Below are positions 25,975 through 35,928 of a stretch of DNA of 64,000 nucleotides, piece by piece. A model generated the notes under the pieces. It had not been told where the DNA came from. It did not search any database and saw only the letters and a program-made list of their open reading frames with translations. The stretch is from NCBI GenBank assembly GCA_964454645.1, contig CAYVTM010000001.1, forward strand, positions 124,001 through 188,000, read 5' to 3'. The stretch's first letter is position 1. The number at the start of each line of letters is the position of its first letter. The stretch is from CAYVTM01 sp964454645 (lineage in GTDB: Bacteria > Bacteroidota > Bacteroidia > Sphingobacteriales > Sphingobacteriaceae). Position numbers and translations under genes: made by a program.

Positions 25975-28560
25975 TTAATACAGAACAGTAATGTTACCTG
26001 TTTGGTCGGAATCTTCCAGTTTAATTCTATAAAAATAGGTTCCGGGAGATACCATCCGGCCATTTACGGTACCATCCCATTCATAATGATAAGGGTCGTT
26101 TGATTCAAAAAGTATTTCACCCCAACGATTAAAAATAGTAATCGACCGGATTAAACAGAAGCTGTTTCCACCCACTATACGGAACACGTCATTAACACCA
26201 TCTCCGTTGGGAGTAAAAACATTGGGGATACTTTTTTCGAGGGTACTGATCTCTTCCAAATGGATTTGCATCTGCCTGGCATCCGAACAAGGTGTACGAT
26301 CGTTTGCAACCATACTGACTGTGTAGTTTCCGGATGAATCGTACTTATGGGTAGGAGAAAATTCCTCCGAAAAATTTCCATCTCCGAAATCCCATTTTTG
26401 AAATTCTGCTCCTCTTGAATAATTATTGATATGTATTACGCGTTCACAACTATCGACATCAATTGTGTAGTCGACACTCGCACGTGTATATGCACGAACA
26501 AAGACCGAATCGTAAACAAAACAACCACCCTGACTAATTGCTTTCAGATAAAAAGTAGTGTTTTTATCAATAATAGCCTCTGTAATCATACTCTTATAAT
26601 TAACAACTAATTCTTTCGGAGACCATTCGACTTCAGGAGCATATAAAACATTTCCATCAAGACTTACTGGTGTCCGTTCATCCGCACAAACCATCTTATC
26701 TTCCCCTGCGTCCACTATGGGGATGGCATGAACTTCAACCTTAAATTTATGTTCTTGTGTACAGCCTATTGCATCTGTAATATTAACTGAATATTGTATT
26801 TCCGTTACTTCAGAAGGGATAAGATAAACCGTAGAATCAGTTTGATAGGCGATATCTGAAGCAGGTTGCCAATCATAGCTGACACCTCCTTTCGCCTTGG
26901 CAATAATAGTATCTCCTATACATATATGTTTTGGGTAACTTACCATTGCTTTTTGATATGTTTTTACTTCAAACGATTTATAGGTATAACAAATATCTTC
27001 GTTTGTAATCATGCATATAATGCGTAAAGGTGCCTCCGATCTCATTGTAAATACAGGGTTTGGGGCTTTTGAATTATCAAAATATCCGGGAAAGTTTGGG
27101 TGCCATTGAAATTTAGCATCAGGTAAATTGGTGTAGGAAAAAAGTTGTAAAGTATCCCCGAGGCAAAGTATTGTATCGGCTTTGTTTATGGATAAGCTTA
27201 CAGGTACAATAGGGTTGATAACGATTGTATCAATCAATACTTCTCCGGTACACAGATCGGTTACATGCACATAAACGGTTAGGGGACTTTGTGGGCTTAT
27301 AGAATCTGTAAATGTAGTATCTCCGATAATTTCATTGGTAGAGGTAATCCATAATATGGAATACCTCCCGCTTCCTCCTTCAACATCAACTCTTTTGCGA
27401 AGGGTATCGCCTTTACATTCCTTAAGTGAATACCCGTTAATCTTGAGTATATCTAGATCATAAATCCTGGCGCTTCTTTTCTGACTGATACCACAGAATT
27501 TAAATTCCTCTAATTCTATTATCATTGTTTCTGTCCCTTCTTTAAGTGTATCTTCCAGTATGGGGATTTTAAACCGATAGTCGTATTTATGAGCGGGAAT
27601 TGTTACTTGTTCAGGTCCTATATAATCGAGGTGGTTTGTTGCAGAACCCGTATAGGCTAATTTTACAACTAATGAATCGGAAATGTCGCCTGTACGAACA
27701 ACTGCAACATGAAAATAATCGCAACCCTCATTTAGTTCATCGTGTTGGGCCCGTTCATTATGTAATATTTTAAGTGTTACCAGATCTTCCTTTGTATCGC
27801 TCGATAAACTGTTGGCTTCTATAAAAACTCCCGAATCGTAGAGTGGGTCTTTTGCATCGGCAATGGCAATTACCAAGGTATAAGTAGAGCAGGGGACAGT
27901 TTCAATATTTGCCGTCATTACTTTTGTATAGGCATCGTATTGTATATGCTGACCATTGGTATTATCAATATACAAAGAGGGGTTGGTGTTTGCATTAATC
28001 GTAGCTACAGATATGGGATTATTAGTTCCGGGTATTAAAGCTACATTTTGCGTGCCTGTATAGCCTGCACCGTTAATAAAGATGCCAAATACATCATTGT
28101 AATTTTTGCTTACGGATTCGGGGTACTCCTCCGATGCAAAAACAAAACGAAAACTTGTATGCGTGGATAAGGGGATGAACTGAATTGAAATTAATACCTC
28201 ATCATACAGATTTTCCGTACTCAATAATTTTAAAGGAACATAATGGCCGGGTAGATTTAAAGACACTCCTGCGTTGGGAAGATTGTTGGGCCCTACGGCA
28301 TCCAAAGCGCGACCGGTACTGATTAGTATTCCGCTGTCTAAACCCAGGTTAGTGTTTTTCGAAGCCCTGAAATAGCCAATATTAGTGGAGTCGCTCGATA
28401 CGTAAATAGTGTTGATTAAAACCCCGTTGCCTAATATAGCTTCTTGCACATTAAATTGAGGATACAGTTTTTCAATAACTAATTGAGCATTGCTGTTTTT
28501 GTGGCAAAACAAGATCAATAAAATAACATAAGAAATAGTGGGTAGCCATTTCTTCATCAT
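25975..28560 (-). CDS. Giant secreted protein, choice-of-anchor L plus T9SS type B (copy 2)
   Basis: About 861 residues from MMKKWLPTISY. The open frame extends further upstream, but that would overlap copy 1 and lack a signal peptide, so the start at 28560 (or 28557) is preferred. Same architecture as its neighbours: FASEEYPESVSKNYNDVFGIFINGAG, a Calx-beta-like region with GCDYFHVAVVRTG, Ig-like repeats, a PKD domain (WDFGDGNFSEEFSPTHKYD) and a type B tail (IPNVFTPNGDGVNDVF...WDGTVNG). Surface adhesion is inferred. Confidence 0.88.
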   Translation of the reverse strand: MMKKWLPTISYVILLILFCHKNSNAQLVIEKLYPQFNVQEAILGNGVLINTIYVSSDSTNIGYFRASKNTNLGLDSGILISTGRALDAVGPNNLPNAGVSLNLPGHYVPLKLLSTENLYDEVLISIQFIPLSTHTSFRFVFASEEYPESVSKNYNDVFGIFINGAGYTGTQNVALIPGTNNPISVATINANTNPSLYIDNTNGQHIQYDAYTKVMTANIETVPCSTYTLVIAIADAKDPLYDSGVFIEANSLSSDTKEDLVTLKILHNERAQHDELNEGCDYFHVAVVRTGDISDSLVVKLAYTGSATNHLDYIGPEQVTIPAHKYDYRFKIPILEDTLKEGTETMIIELEEFKFCGISQKRSARIYDLDILKINGYSLKECKGDTLRKRVDVEGGSGRYSILWITSTNEIIGDTTFTDSISPQSPLTVYVHVTDLCTGEVLIDTIVINPIVPVSLSINKADTILCLGDTLQLFSYTNLPDAKFQWHPNFPGYFDNSKAPNPVFTMRSEAPLRIICMITNEDICYTYKSFEVKTYQKAMVSYPKHICIGDTIIAKAKGGVSYDWQPASDIAYQTDSTVYLIPSEVTEIQYSVNITDAIGCTQEHKFKVEVHAIPIVDAGEDKMVCADERTPVSLDGNVLYAPEVEWSPKELVVNYKSMITEAIIDKNTTFYLKAISQGGCFVYDSVFVRAYTRASVDYTIDVDSCERVIHINNYSRGAEFQKWDFGDGNFSEEFSPTHKYDSSGNYTVSMVANDRTPCSDARQMQIHLEEISTLEKSIPNVFTPNGDGVNDVFRIVGGNSFCLIRSITIFNRWGEILFESNDPYHYEWDGTVNGRMVSPGTYFYRIKLEDSDQTGNITVLY

Positions 28561-28579
28561 ACGAAGGTTTAAACATTTA

Positions 28580-31174
28580 TTACCGTATAACAGTAATCGT
28601 GCCAGTATCCTTAAAACCTTTTCCTTCGATAACGTAGAAATAAACTCCCGGTGTAACGGTCTGTCCCCCAACTTTTCCATCCCATTCTAGTTTTTCTTTA
28701 TCGCTGGTTTCAAATAATTTTTTCCCCCAGCGGTTAAATATAGAAATGCGTTCAATTATGCAATGTACATTTCCTCCTGTAATCGTGAATATTTCATTAA
28801 TTCCATCATCATTGGGTGTAAAGACATTCGGGATGGTCCGCTTATTAATATCTATTTCTGCAAGATTAACAGGCTTCGTCATTTGGTCGGTACAGGAAGT
28901 TCCGCGATTAGCTAATAAGGTAACCGCATAATTTCCTAAGGTATCGTAGATGTGTGTCGGATTCTCTTCCAAACTGGTATTACCGTCTCCGAAATCCCAA
29001 AAGATCGAGTCGGTACCCTGAGTTAAATTTTGTAAGCGTATAATACGTTCACAGCTATCTATCAGGATACCGAAATTTACGACCGGACTGTCAATGACAA
29101 ATACGGTTACGCTATCAAAAGCAAAGCAGGCATTGTTTTTCGCCTTGAGATAATAGGTAGTGGTTTGTATGGGTGTCGCTTTGGGTGTCGCACTTTTGAA
29201 ATCATCCAGGCTTTCTTTAGGCGACCATTCGTAGCTGTTATAATCTGACCCTGAAGCAAACAATTGTGTCTCGGACCGGGCACATATCTTCACATCTTCA
29301 CCGGCATAAGCATGGGGGATGGTATCGATTACTACATCAATGGTAACTGTTTTTACGCAGTTAATACTGTCGGTTATGGTAACGGTATAACTTGTATCCG
29401 TTTTTGTCCAAGGGTTACTAATGGTATCGTTACTCAATCCTACCGAAGGTGTCCATTGATAATTTACTCCACCATACGCCCTGAGTTGCACGCTATCTCC
29501 CCGGCATAAATATACCGGAGTCCGATTTAATACACCTTTGAGTACGGTTTTTATGGTAATAATTTTATCCTCAGGACAGACTTCTTCGTTTTCTAAGGTA
29601 ACCCGAATGATAAGTTCGGGGATATCGGACATTAAAATACTCGCGGTATTGCTTGTGTCGTTGGGGAGGAATGGTAAAGGATATCCAACAGGACTTAGCA
29701 CTTCCCACTTATATTTCGGGGCCGGGTAGGGAGCATCTGCAAATAAACTCACAATGGTTCCTCCGCAGACGACAGTATCATTCGAGCCGGTAATCGTTAC
29801 CGGAATAATGGGGGGGATGTGTATGGTATCCCTAAGAATTTCGCCGGTACAGGAATCCAATACCTGAACAATAAGCATTGTTAAAGAGTCGGGAGAAATA
29901 ATTAAGACAGCCGATCTGCTGAGGGTATCAAGCCCGGTACTGTCGGTCCATACGTATCCGAAATCTCCGGATCCGTTTCTGACACGTACCTGTATAACGA
30001 CTGTATCTCCCATACAATCAATTCGGATAATAGTGTCTATTTCCATCGAATCGACATCGGAAATAAGCAGCGAATCTGTATTGTTGGTACAAGGGGAAAT
30101 GTTATTGGTAATAGTAAGAACTACCGATTCATCAGGTTCAATAATATTATCTTCAAATACGGCTACTTTTAAGTCGGCAAATTGTTGGCCGGCCGGAATA
30201 GTAATTGTATTTAAAGGGGGTAAGCTAGGGGGGTAGAGCAGAAAATCAGCGGCAAAAGTCGCAGACCCGGATATGTCGTATGTTATGGTCTTATTTGTAC
30301 TGAGATCTGAGTTTAGTCTAAAAAACCTGAAAACAGCTGTGTCGCACCCCTCGTTTGAGGGATTTAACCGAGCAAATGGTTGCAATACCGTTATCCCTGC
30401 ATCGGAGTTCTCACTTTTCAGACTCCCTGCTTCAATAAAAATTCCCGAATCGTATGCACGGTCAATCACATCCGATATAGCAAATTTTAGGGTGTATGTT
30501 TTGCAGGCTTCTACATTTGCAACTATTTCGATAATAGTTGTGAATGCATCATATTGCACAGTAGTTCCATTGGTATTATCAATGTAATAATTATTATTTG
30601 TGACGTGGTTTACGGTAGCAATCGAAATTGCTGTATTGGTTCCCGGGATTAAGGCAATATTTTCTTTGCCGTTATATCCCGGCCCGGAAATAAAAAATCC
30701 GAATACATCATTAAATGCTTGTCCCACAAATTCAGGATACTCTTCCGAACCAAAAACAAACCGGAAACGAATACTTGTAGAGGAAGGAACAAAATCAAAT
30801 TCTAAAGAAGCCGCATCTACGGTTGCTCCATCGGAAATGCTTTGTAAGTCGATGTCCGGTCCCCGGTTATTGGAAGTACTTACTTGTTTGTCGTTTGCTC
30901 CGGCAGCATCAGCAGCCCGCCCTGTGGAAATTATAATTCCACTGTCGAGACCCAGATTAGAATTTAATCCATTAAAAATTCCGATGGCGGCAGTATCCCC
31001 CCGAAAAATAATTTGATCGACGGTAACTCCACCACCGACCAATACGGTGTTGACCATTTTTACAATATCCGACTCTTTTCTCACACTTAATTGAGCCAGA
31101 GTAGATTGTGCGAGAAAAAGAAAAAACAGAGACAGGGCGCTAAGTTTGCTTATAAGTAGAATGCTTTTTTTCAC
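28580..31174 (-). CDS. Giant secreted protein, choice-of-anchor L plus T9SS type B (copy 1)
   Basis: About 864 residues from the GTG at 31174, chosen because a -7 promoter box (TAAGTTTG at 31205-31212) falls inside the longer TTG-initiated frame. The signal peptide ends STLAQ. Domains: choice-of-anchor L (FGSEEYPEFVGQAFNDVFGFF), Calx-beta-like (GCDTAVFRFFRLN), Ig-like repeats, PKD (WDFGDGNTSLEENPTHIYD) and type B tail (IPNVFTPNDDGINEIF, WDGKVGG). First of three tandem paralogs; 19 bp to the next. Confidence 0.88.
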   Translation of the reverse strand: MKKSILLISKLSALSLFFLFLAQSTLAQLSVRKESDIVKMVNTVLVGGGVTVDQIIFRGDTAAIGIFNGLNSNLGLDSGIIISTGRAADAAGANDKQVSTSNNRGPDIDLQSISDGATVDAASLEFDFVPSSTSIRFRFVFGSEEYPEFVGQAFNDVFGFFISGPGYNGKENIALIPGTNTAISIATVNHVTNNNYYIDNTNGTTVQYDAFTTIIEIVANVEACKTYTLKFAISDVIDRAYDSGIFIEAGSLKSENSDAGITVLQPFARLNPSNEGCDTAVFRFFRLNSDLSTNKTITYDISGSATFAADFLLYPPSLPPLNTITIPAGQQFADLKVAVFEDNIIEPDESVVLTITNNISPCTNNTDSLLISDVDSMEIDTIIRIDCMGDTVVIQVRVRNGSGDFGYVWTDSTGLDTLSRSAVLIISPDSLTMLIVQVLDSCTGEILRDTIHIPPIIPVTITGSNDTVVCGGTIVSLFADAPYPAPKYKWEVLSPVGYPLPFLPNDTSNTASILMSDIPELIIRVTLENEEVCPEDKIITIKTVLKGVLNRTPVYLCRGDSVQLRAYGGVNYQWTPSVGLSNDTISNPWTKTDTSYTVTITDSINCVKTVTIDVVIDTIPHAYAGEDVKICARSETQLFASGSDYNSYEWSPKESLDDFKSATPKATPIQTTTYYLKAKNNACFAFDSVTVFVIDSPVVNFGILIDSCERIIRLQNLTQGTDSIFWDFGDGNTSLEENPTHIYDTLGNYAVTLLANRGTSCTDQMTKPVNLAEIDINKRTIPNVFTPNDDGINEIFTITGGNVHCIIERISIFNRWGKKLFETSDKEKLEWDGKVGGQTVTPGVYFYVIEGKGFKDTGTITVIR

Positions 31175-31204
31175 GTTTAGTTTAAAATTGTAAAGCAATA
31201 TAAG

Positions 31205-31212
31205 CAAACTTA
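31205..31212 (-). promoter_or_regulatory. -7 box for the adhesin operon
   Basis: TAAGTTTG on the minus strand matches TAnnTTTG 30 bp upstream of the preferred GTG start of copy 1. No clear -33 box. Confidence 0.4.
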
Positions 31213-31231
31213 GAACCAAAAAAAGAATGAA

Positions 31232-31567
31232 TTACGGATTTGTGTGTAATTCCATCTTTTCTGCGAAATGTGCACAATAATCACGAAGATCCTCTACAAT
31301 ATTTTTCTCTCCCGTTGCCTTTAAGAAGCTGTCGCCCATAGTCATTAAGGTTTCGTAGAAGAAACGTTTCATCTCATCGACAGGCATATCTTTCGTCCAT
31401 AAATCCAAACGTAATGAATTTTGATAATTATGATCCCACAATGCCAGGATCATTGCTTTACAAGCTAATTCTTGTTTTTTTTCCGAATCGGTTGATTGCC
31501 AAAGTATCGTTTCCGGAAGATTCTTTTCATCCAAACTAACATTGATTTTTATTTCTGCTTGTTTCAT
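31232..31567 (-). CDS. gldC: Gliding motility protein GldC
   Basis: 111 residues, length and sequence typical of GldC (AEIKINVSLDEKNLPETILWQ, then ALWDHNYQNSLRLDLWTKDM and RFFYETLMTMGDSFLKATGE). It is a small soluble protein; in Flavobacterium johnsoniae it aids, but is not essential for, gliding. It lies upstream of the T9SS type B adhesin genes on the same strand. Its presence suggests gliding or at least the T9SS-gliding apparatus. Confidence 0.9.
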   Translation of the reverse strand: MKQAEIKINVSLDEKNLPETILWQSTDSEKKQELACKAMILALWDHNYQNSLRLDLWTKDMPVDEMKRFFYETLMTMGDSFLKATGEKNIVEDLRDYCAHFAEKMELHTNP

Positions 31568-31666
31568 TTGTAAATAGTTTGTTCCTTAATAGTCACATGG
31601 AATGGCTACATAATTATTTGCTGATGGTACAGCATTTATATGGCCGATTTCTAATGTATGCGTATT

Positions 31667-32989
31667 TTATTTTCGTTTTGAACTTCTCTTTGCAACCCTG
31701 ACTTTGTGTTTTTGTTTGCGCTCTTTTTCGCGCGTTTTTATTTTTTCCGATTTCTTTTCATGAAAAGCACCTTTAAAATTAGGGTCTTCCCGACGCTTTT
31801 GCAAATCGATTTCCCTTGCCATAGCTTGCCTTTCCTCATAAGGTGTCTCTGCAATATCTACATTCTCCGGTATTGCTAAGACAGGAATTTTCATACGTAT
31901 CAATTTTTCGATTTTTTGAATATGATAGGCCTCAGATTCGGTACAGAAAGTGATGGAAACTCCACTATTATTGGCTCTTCCGGTACGGCCGATACGATGC
32001 ACATAGTCTTCGTAAATTAAGGGTACATCAAAATTGATTACATGGGAAACCCTGTTTACATCAATCCCCCTTGATGCCACATCGGTTCCCACCAATATTC
32101 GCACATCATCTTCCTTAAAGGCACGGATAGAATTGATGCGTGTGTTCTGCCCTTTGTTTGCATGGATCACCCTTACTTGTTCTTCACCGTATTTACGAAC
32201 CAGAAAATTGTAAATATTATCAGCGATGGTACGGGTACGGCAGAAGATCATCAACTTAGAAAAAGTATCATCAGCCAGGAAATGCTGTAAAAGATTCAGC
32301 TTCGTTTTGAAGTTTTCGACAAAATATAATTGCTGCTCTACGGTTTCTGCGGGTGTTGCCTGAGGACTAACCTCCACAAGAGTAGGAAATTCCAGGAAAT
32401 CTCCTGCCAGTTGCTTTACTTTTTCAGACATAGTCGCCGATAATAATATGTTCTGACGTTTGCGTGGAACAATCTCCAATACTTTGTGGATACTGCGAAT
32501 AAATCCCATATCCATCATCTTATCAGCTTCATCTAAAACCAATACTTGCAAATGTTTCAGAATTACATCCCCACTTAGATAAAGTTCCAATAGGCGTCCG
32601 GGGCTTGCAACCAAAATATCCAATCCTTTCGATAAAAGTTCTTTCTGTGTTTTGGGCCCCAATCCGCCATAAACAACCATATGACGTAAGTCGGTATATT
32701 TCGATAAGATACTGATATGTTCAGCAATCTGCATCGCCAATTCACGGGTAGGTGCTAAAATTAATGCACGAGGGTCCATTCCCTGTGCATATTTTAGTTT
32801 CATCAGAATCGGTAAGAGATAAGCAGCAGTTTTACCGGTTCCCGTTTGCGCAACACCCATAACATCCTGTCCGTTCAACAAAGGAGGGATGGCTTTCTCC
32901 TGTATTAAGGTAGGATGCTCATAACCCGCTTCTTCAATGGCAGTTATGAGTTGTTTGTTGAAATCAAAATCGGCAAAATGCTTTGTCAT
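31667..32989 (-). CDS. DEAD-box RNA helicase (RhlE-like)
   Basis: 440 residues. Complete helicase motifs: Q motif (HPTLIQEKAIPPLL), motif I AQTGTGKTAAYLLP, Ia PTRELAMQI, II LDEADKMMDMGF, III SATMS, IV-V (IFCRTRT, LVGTDVASRGIDV), VI HRIGRTGRA. A basic C-terminal tail (KRREDPNF... RKQKHKVRVAKRSSKRK end) fits RhlE-type enzymes. It unwinds structured RNA in ribosome or mRNA handling. A -7 box TATCTTTG lies at 32994-33001, 4 bp before the start codon. Confidence 0.95.
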   Translation of the reverse strand: MTKHFADFDFNKQLITAIEEAGYEHPTLIQEKAIPPLLNGQDVMGVAQTGTGKTAAYLLPILMKLKYAQGMDPRALILAPTRELAMQIAEHISILSKYTDLRHMVVYGGLGPKTQKELLSKGLDILVASPGRLLELYLSGDVILKHLQVLVLDEADKMMDMGFIRSIHKVLEIVPRKRQNILLSATMSEKVKQLAGDFLEFPTLVEVSPQATPAETVEQQLYFVENFKTKLNLLQHFLADDTFSKLMIFCRTRTIADNIYNFLVRKYGEEQVRVIHANKGQNTRINSIRAFKEDDVRILVGTDVASRGIDVNRVSHVINFDVPLIYEDYVHRIGRTGRANNSGVSITFCTESEAYHIQKIEKLIRMKIPVLAIPENVDIAETPYEERQAMAREIDLQKRREDPNFKGAFHEKKSEKIKTREKERKQKHKVRVAKRSSKRK

Positions 32990-33081
32990 TCGGCAAAGAT
33001 AAGATTTGATTGCATTGTTTGGGATATTCTTATGTGATTCTGCGTTTGAATTGATAGCTTTGTTGAATCAATTCGAGCTTT

Positions 33082-34422
33082 ATGACTAAATATCTAATCA
33101 AAAATGCACTAATCATTAATGAAGGAAAAAGTATGTTCGGAGATGTACTCGTTCGCCAGGGGCGTATCGAAAAAATTGCTTCCAGTATTGATGATCGTAC
33201 TGCATTAGAAATAAATGCAGAAGCACTATGGCTTATGCCCGGCGCTATTGATGATCAGGTGCATTTCCGTGAACCGGGCTTAACTCATAAAGCGGAAATT
33301 TATACCGAGGCCCGCGCGGCAGTAGCCGGAGGGATTACCTCTTACATGGAAATGCCGAATACCATTCCCAACACCTTTACACAAGAATTACTCGAACAGA
33401 AATATCAAAGAGCTTCGGAAGTGTCTCTTGCAAACTACTCTTTCTTTATGGGTGCTTCGAACGATAATCTCGAAGAAGTTCTGAAAACCGATGGTCGGAA
33501 AGTGTGCGGAATCAAGGTGTTTATGGGCTCCTCAACAGGAAATATGCTGGTGGATAATCCTGTAACGCTGGAACATTTGTTTTCGGAAGTTCCGCTATTA
33601 ATCGCAACCCATTGTGAAGATGAACATACGATACAAAGCAATCTGACAGCTTATAAGCAGCGTTACGGGAACGATATTAAACCTGAAATGCATCCTTTGA
33701 TCCGTTCGACTGAGGCTTGTTACTTATCATCGTCTTTAGCTATATCATTGGCAAAAAAATACGGAACACGTTTACATATTTTACACATATCTACGGCAAA
33801 GGAAACGGCTTTATTCGATGCATCGATTCCTGTGTCCGACAAAAAAATTACAGCAGAGGCCTGTGTGCATCATTTATGGTTTGATGATCGTGATTATGCA
33901 ACAAAAGGGAATCTCATTAAATGGAACCCTGCCGTGAAGACTTCCTCAGATCGTGAAGCTATCTTACAAGCTTTATTAAGCGGTGCTATTGATATTATTG
34001 CAACTGATCATGCACCTCATACATTCGAAGAAAAAATGCAGCCTTATTTATCGGCTCCTTCGGGTGGCCCATTGGTGCAGCATTCTGTATTAGCGATGAT
34101 GGAAATGGTGCACAACGGAAAAATTACCAAAGAACAAGTTGTGGAGAAGATGTGCCATAATCCGGCTGTTTGTTTTCAGCTGAAAGAGCGTGGATATATT
34201 CGTGAAGGATATTATGCAGATTTGGTTTTAGTAAATCCGGACAAAGCCCAAACAGTCACTAAAGAATCTCTCTTGTATAAATGTGCCTGGTCGCCGTTTG
34301 AGGGGCATACTTTCCAATCTACGATACAAACTACTTTTGTGAACGGGCATAAAGTGTACGACAAGGGGCGCTTTGATGAACAAAGCAAGGGTATGCGTAT
34401 GGAGTTTAGCAGGTCGGATTAA
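33082..34422 (+). CDS. pyrC: Dihydroorotase
   Basis: 446 residues of the amidohydrolase fold. The usual HxH metal motif reads DDQVHFREPGLTHK, so the first metal His is Gln59 and only His61 remains. Other motifs are present: GIKVFMGSS with the carbamylated lysine, ATHCEDE, LHILHISTA and ATDHAPHTFEEK with the catalytic Asp. Dihydroorotase closes carbamoyl-aspartate in pyrimidine synthesis. The Gln is, from memory, common in Bacteroidota members. It is divergent from the helicase. Confidence 0.9.
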   Translation: MTKYLIKNALIINEGKSMFGDVLVRQGRIEKIASSIDDRTALEINAEALWLMPGAIDDQVHFREPGLTHKAEIYTEARAAVAGGITSYMEMPNTIPNTFTQELLEQKYQRASEVSLANYSFFMGASNDNLEEVLKTDGRKVCGIKVFMGSSTGNMLVDNPVTLEHLFSEVPLLIATHCEDEHTIQSNLTAYKQRYGNDIKPEMHPLIRSTEACYLSSSLAISLAKKYGTRLHILHISTAKETALFDASIPVSDKKITAEACVHHLWFDDRDYATKGNLIKWNPAVKTSSDREAILQALLSGAIDIIATDHAPHTFEEKMQPYLSAPSGGPLVQHSVLAMMEMVHNGKITKEQVVEKMCHNPAVCFQLKERGYIREGYYADLVLVNPDKAQTVTKESLLYKCAWSPFEGHTFQSTIQTTFVNGHKVYDKGRFDEQSKGMRMEFSRSD

Positions 34423-34426
34423 AATT

Positions 34427-34906
34427 CTAATCTTTCGTAAACATTTGAATGCTTGCTGCTAAATCAGGATATGCTTTCAGTAATTCCGGCCGATCAGCCA
34501 TTTCGAAATCGGCAAAATCGAATCCCGGACTAACCACACAACTTACCAGGGCAAACTGTACAGATTTTTTTATTCTTGCAGCAAACCAGGCGCCGGCAGG
34601 CACTACAGTATAGGGGATCTCGCCCTTATCGAATTTATTCCCTAATAATACTTGCGTTAATGTTCCTTCCTGAATGATGTTCAGTTCGATAGCTTCACCC
34701 TGATGGAAAAACCAATGCTCATCCGACTTTATGCGATGAAAATGAGATTTATCATCCCCCGTTAGCAAGTAATAAATACATGTGCAAAGATTTCGTGCGC
34801 CGTTAGGTGTTGTCAATGTTTTTGCCGACCGATAGGTTTCACTGTAATAGCCTCCTTCGGGATGTGGGTTTAGATGTAATTCCTCAATAAGTGTTTCGAT
34901 ACGCAT
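34427..34906 (-). CDS. DUF985 cupin-domain protein
   Basis: 159 residues of the DUF985 cupin family: HPEGGYYSETYRS, IYYLLTGDDKSHFHRIKSDEHWFFHQGEA, and the barrel-closing VVPAGAWFAARIK. Candidate metal/ligand residues are in HFHRIKSDEHW. It is cytosolic and its substrate is not established. Convergent with pyrC (4 bp between stops). Confidence 0.88.
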   Translation of the reverse strand: MRIETLIEELHLNPHPEGGYYSETYRSAKTLTTPNGARNLCTCIYYLLTGDDKSHFHRIKSDEHWFFHQGEAIELNIIQEGTLTQVLLGNKFDKGEIPYTVVPAGAWFAARIKKSVQFALVSCVVSPGFDFADFEMADRPELLKAYPDLAASIQMFTKD

Positions 34907-34953
34907 AAAAAATAAATAGAAATAACCGATGCCGATAAAGTTGGGAAGATGAA

Positions 34954-35529
34954 TCAGGATTCCAAAATTTTCTTCACAGTTTTTCTTAATACCGGTAAAA
35001 CTTCCGATTTAAACCAGGGATTTTTTGACTGCCATATATTATTTCGGGGAGAAGGATGTGGTAATGGAAAATACCCGGGCAGATAAGCAGCATAGCTTTG
35101 TACGGTTTGGGTGAGAGTGGCTTTACTCTTCTCTCTCAGGTAATAGGACTGAGCATACGAACCGATTAATATAGTTAACTCTACAGCCTTCATTTGATCG
35201 AGCAATGCTTTATGCCAGAGTGGGGCACATTCGGGCCGGGGAGGAAGGTCCCCGTTTTTACCTTTTCCGGGATAACAAAAGCCCATCGGGATAATTGCAA
35301 TTTGTTTAGGATTGTAAAAAGTTTTCTTATCGATGCCTAACCATTCCCGTAAAGTATCTCCGCTCTTATCGTTCCAGGGAATTCCGGTTTCATGTACAAT
35401 CCTGCCGGGTGCCTGACCAATAATAACCAGTTTACTTTTACTGTCGGCAGAAAGAATGGGGCGTGCAGGATGATCAAAAAAAATTTCACATACAGTGCAG
35501 GCTCTTATTTTTTTTAACAGTGTTTCCAT
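34954..35529 (-). CDS. Uracil-DNA glycosylase-family protein, probable Fe-S type
   Basis: 191 residues. UDG motif A is VIIGQAPGRIVHETGIPWND and motif B is HPSPRN. Four cysteines are arranged CxxC (11,14) and C-x15-C (GFCYPG...PECAP), the pattern of [4Fe-4S] UDGs (family 4/5-like). It likely removes uracil or a deaminated base from DNA. If it holds a cluster, it would depend on the ISC genes in this window. Confidence 0.82.
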   Translation of the reverse strand: METLLKKIRACTVCEIFFDHPARPILSADSKSKLVIIGQAPGRIVHETGIPWNDKSGDTLREWLGIDKKTFYNPKQIAIIPMGFCYPGKGKNGDLPPRPECAPLWHKALLDQMKAVELTILIGSYAQSYYLREKSKATLTQTVQSYAAYLPGYFPLPHPSPRNNIWQSKNPWFKSEVLPVLRKTVKKILES

Positions 35530-35928
35530 GTGCTAATTTAATGCAAGTTAGGATACGAGGGTAAGGGATGAGTCTTTTTACACGAATGGTATCCTTGAAT
35601 GGTTGCTTTGTCTTAGTAAAAGCGAATGTAAACATTTAAAGATTTTCCTTACAAAAAAATCTTTCTTTGAAAAAGCCTTTAAAAAATGAGTTAAAGCTTA
35701 ACCGTCTGATAATTTTAAATTTATTGTAACCTTTTTACTTTGTTTTACGAACAAGGAAACAAATCAAACCCTATATTACCTATGTTACACTTAATTAAAA
35801 ATTTGGTTCGCGTTACGATGCAACTCTTCATGCTGTAGTGGGCTTGCAAGGCTAAATTCCTGAAGAAAAATAAAACCTTTACCTGCTTTTATTGTAATCT
35901 AATTACATTTGCAGTTAAAATTCAGGAT
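35530..35928. other. 399-bp region upstream of hscA
   Basis: AT-rich stretch between the divergent UDG-like and hscA genes. It holds a short plus-strand frame at 35782-35838 and a -7-like box TACATTTG at 35904-35911, 17 bp before hscA. I see no convincing -33 box, RNA gene or mobile element. Confidence 0.6.
35782..35838 (+). CDS. Possible 18-residue leader peptide upstream of hscA
   Basis: ATG to TAG, peptide MLHLIKNLVRVTMQLFML, 90 bp before hscA. It is hydrophobic with Lys/Arg in the middle. It has no runs of one amino acid that would suggest attenuation. A frame of this length can occur by chance, so this is only a candidate. Confidence 0.2.
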   Translation: MLHLIKNLVRVTMQLFML

